DNA of 64,000 bases, from NCBI RefSeq assembly GCF_001457635.1, contig NZ_LN831051.1, positions 1,736,001 through 1,800,000 on the forward strand, in the 5' to 3' direction. Below the pieces are notes generated by a model. It was given only the letters and a program-made list of their open reading frames with translations, was not told where the DNA came from and did no database searches. The stretch comes from Streptococcus pneumoniae. Its GTDB lineage: Bacteria; Bacillota; Bacilli; Lactobacillales; Streptococcaceae. This document shows, piece after piece, positions 62,715 to 64,000 of this stretch. The first letter of the stretch is position 1. Every line of letters starts with the position of its first letter. Both the position numbers and the translations under genes were made by a program.

Positions 62715-62875
62715 CTAAAAAATCCTCCAACAATCAAGTTTTTCTTAAACTTGACATACTTATAATTTTTTTCCTAAGCACCCGCAAGGACATGTTCATA
62801 TCATTCACGTCTTTCAATTATAAAAATAAAATACCCTAAGATATTTTGCTTTTTATCTTGATTATTACCTAAGAA

Positions 62876-62947
62876 CTGGGGTAGCTGGATTCGAACCAAC
62901 GCATGAGGGAGTCAAAGTCCCTTGCCTTACCGCTTGGCTATACCCCA
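62876..62947 (-). tRNA. tRNA-Gln(TTG)
   Basis: 72 bases. Acceptor TGGGGTA/TACCCCA, D loop AGCCAAGCGGTAAGGC, anticodon loop CTTTGAC with TTG, T arm GTTGGTTCGAATCCAGC. CCA not encoded. Paired with tRNA-Tyr nine bases upstream on the same strand. Confidence 0.96.
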
Positions 62948-62956
62948 TTAATGAAA

Positions 62957-63037
62957 TGGAGAGAGAGGGATTCGAACCCCCGAACCCGAAGGAGCGGATT
63001 TACAGTCCGCCGCGTTTAGCCTCTTCGCTATCTCTCC
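62957..63037 (-). tRNA. tRNA-Tyr(GTA)
   Basis: 81 bases. Acceptor GGAGAGA/TCTCTCC, anticodon loop CTGTAAA with GTA, a variable arm of type II length (GCTCCTTCGGGTTC) and T arm GGGGGTTCGAATCCC. CCA not encoded. Forms a two-tRNA unit with tRNA-Gln. Confidence 0.96.
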
Positions 63038-63086
63038 TACAATCAACATGGACTATTATATCATGAAAATTTCAAAAAAACAAGAC

Positions 63087-63317
63087 TTATTTTGCTAAAT
63101 TATAATTTTCAATCAAAATTTCCACAGCTTTTTCCAATTTTTTATAAAAACTATCGACATTCCCATTCTTTATAATGGCAAATTGTCCGTCTAATTCGGC
63201 AATTTCTCCGATAACTTTTTTACCGATAGTCAATGTATAACCTTCAAAACTGTCTTTACCAACATTAACTTTGGCATCCGCTACTTGAATTTCGATTTTT
63301 TTATCTTTCTTGCTCAT
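63087..63317 (-). CDS. Small conserved protein (DUF2969-like)
   Basis: 76 residues starting MSKKDKKIEIQVADAKVNVG, with GYTLTIGKKVIGEI and a C-terminal helix (KLEKAVEILIENYNLA). Basic start, mixed beta then alpha pattern; cytoplasmic. I recall lactobacillales DUF2969 proteins with this pattern. Function unknown. Confidence 0.75.
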   Translation of the reverse strand: MSKKDKKIEIQVADAKVNVGKDSFEGYTLTIGKKVIGEIAELDGQFAIIKNGNVDSFYKKLEKAVEILIENYNLAK

Positions 63318-63373
63318 TTCATACCTCTCTTCACTTTTTCTATTTTACAAGAAAATCCTAAAACTAGCAAGAA

Positions 63374-63409
63374 AAAACTCTATATCAGGCTTCTCTGATA
63401 TAGAGTTTT
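63374..63409 (-). terminator. Terminator of pcp
   Basis: Perfect 15-bp stem AAAACTCTATATCAG (63374-63388) with 63395-63409, followed on the minus strand by TT. Confidence 0.88.
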
Positions 63410-63484
63410 ATGTAAACAACCTCAATTGATTTAGCATAGTTAATAGTTAGTAAACAAGCATAATTGACTATCCTTTTTAGGTTA

Positions 63485-64000
63485 TCAGTGAGTCTCACCG
63501 CCTACTAACTGCAAATCCTTATCTTTGTAGTCTACAATAGCTTCAATAGCTACCTCTATGCCTCTTACAATATCACATAGACTCATTCCTGCAGTATTCG
63601 GCTTATTTACTACTTGTTCCATCATATATGGAATATGCATGAAACCTGCTCTCATATTAGGGAATTTTTTATCCACTAAATAAAGAGCTTGGTACATCAA
63701 ATGATTGCAAACAAAGGTTCCTGCACTATTGGATACAACTGCCGGAAGTCCCTGTTTTTTGATAGCTTGTACCATCGCTTTGATAGGTAAACTACTAAAA
63801 TAGGCCGATGCTCCATCAATACGAATCGGTGTATCAATTGGTTGATTGCCTTCGTTATCAGGTATGCGAGCATCATCTTGATTAATAGCCACTCGTTCAG
63901 GTGTTAAGCCGGTCCTGCCGCCTGCTTGTCCAATACAAAGTACAGCATCTGGTTGATATCGTAATATTTCTGCCTCTAAAACTTCTGACGACTTATAAAA
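63485..64000 (-). CDS. pcp: Pyroglutamyl-peptidase I, C-terminal part (cut by window end)
   Basis: Removes N-terminal pyroglutamate from peptides. The open frame continues to the window end ([15 protein letters not shown]...). Catalytic triad parts visible: Glu in GLTPERVAI, Cys in [13 protein letters not shown] and His in GFMHIPYM. The C-terminus is complete (LQLVGGETH). About 172 of ~215 residues are present. Confidence 0.95.

Overview
The window is low-GC Firmicute DNA from a Mitis-group streptococcus, almost certainly Streptococcus pneumoniae or a very close relative (S. mitis, S. pseudopneumoniae). Three things point there. There are four repeats of exactly 107 bp with RUP ends and five BOX elements (boxA, 0-3 boxB, boxC). 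The tmRNA tag reads AKNNTSYALAA. The gene order from memory matches one pneumococcal chromosome segment (agmatine deiminase through pyk-pfkA, dnaE, hsd, thiI, ftsK, fru, ssrA, suf, dnaX, rpsA to pcp). Most genes lie on the minus strand.

Layout. 1-6154: polyamine operon (aguA, nspC, carboxynorspermidine synthase, speE, Orn/Lys/Arg decarboxylase), split by a decayed IS110 element. 6217-6545: a promoter, a strongly folded RNA and an intrinsic terminator in front of that operon. 6605-8562: a RUP and an IS30-family (IS1239-like) element whose right end is fused into a VIT-family gene that has lost its start codon. 8568-11547: BceAB-type peptide-resistance transporter with a 36-residue ORF at its head and a palindromic operator candidate. 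11744-17404: small membrane proteins, SprT-like protein, Tex, and a permease pair led by a 43-residue ORF. 17534-21626: hydrolase, frameshifted small protein, IS1381 fragment, DUF4300 lipoprotein, and prophage debris (S24 repressor, tyrosine integrase). 21822-30684: pyk, pfkA, dnaE, pepX and an ArgR-type regulator. 31270-37265: Type I restriction-modification system (hsdM-hsdS-hsdR) with one hsdS only. 37773-45951: ATP-grasp protein, two esterases (one frameshifted), thiI-iscS, a secreted-type low-complexity protein, ftsK/spoIIIE. 46037-49695: fruRKA (fruK frameshifted). 49797-50414: tRNA-Ser and tmRNA. 51060-53513: AI-2E-type membrane protein and PBP3. 53712-58902: sufCDSUB. 59052-64000: dnaX operon, rpsA, tRNA-Gln, tRNA-Tyr, a DUF2969-like protein and pcp (cut by the window end).

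Working together: the first operon makes agmatine/putrescine and spermidine-type polyamines; thiI and iscS form a tRNA thiolation pair; sufCDSUB is a complete Fe-S assembly operon; fruRKA takes up and phosphorylates fructose.

The most interesting unexplained item is the ~325-nt structured leader or small RNA before the polyamine operon. Other points are the probable bridge-RNA region of the dead IS110 element, unlisted small ORFs, tandem CACGAAA motifs before the DUF4300 lipoprotein, a 21-bp direct repeat next to tmRNA, and three genes each broken by one base, mostly at homopolymers, which may be sequencing errors.
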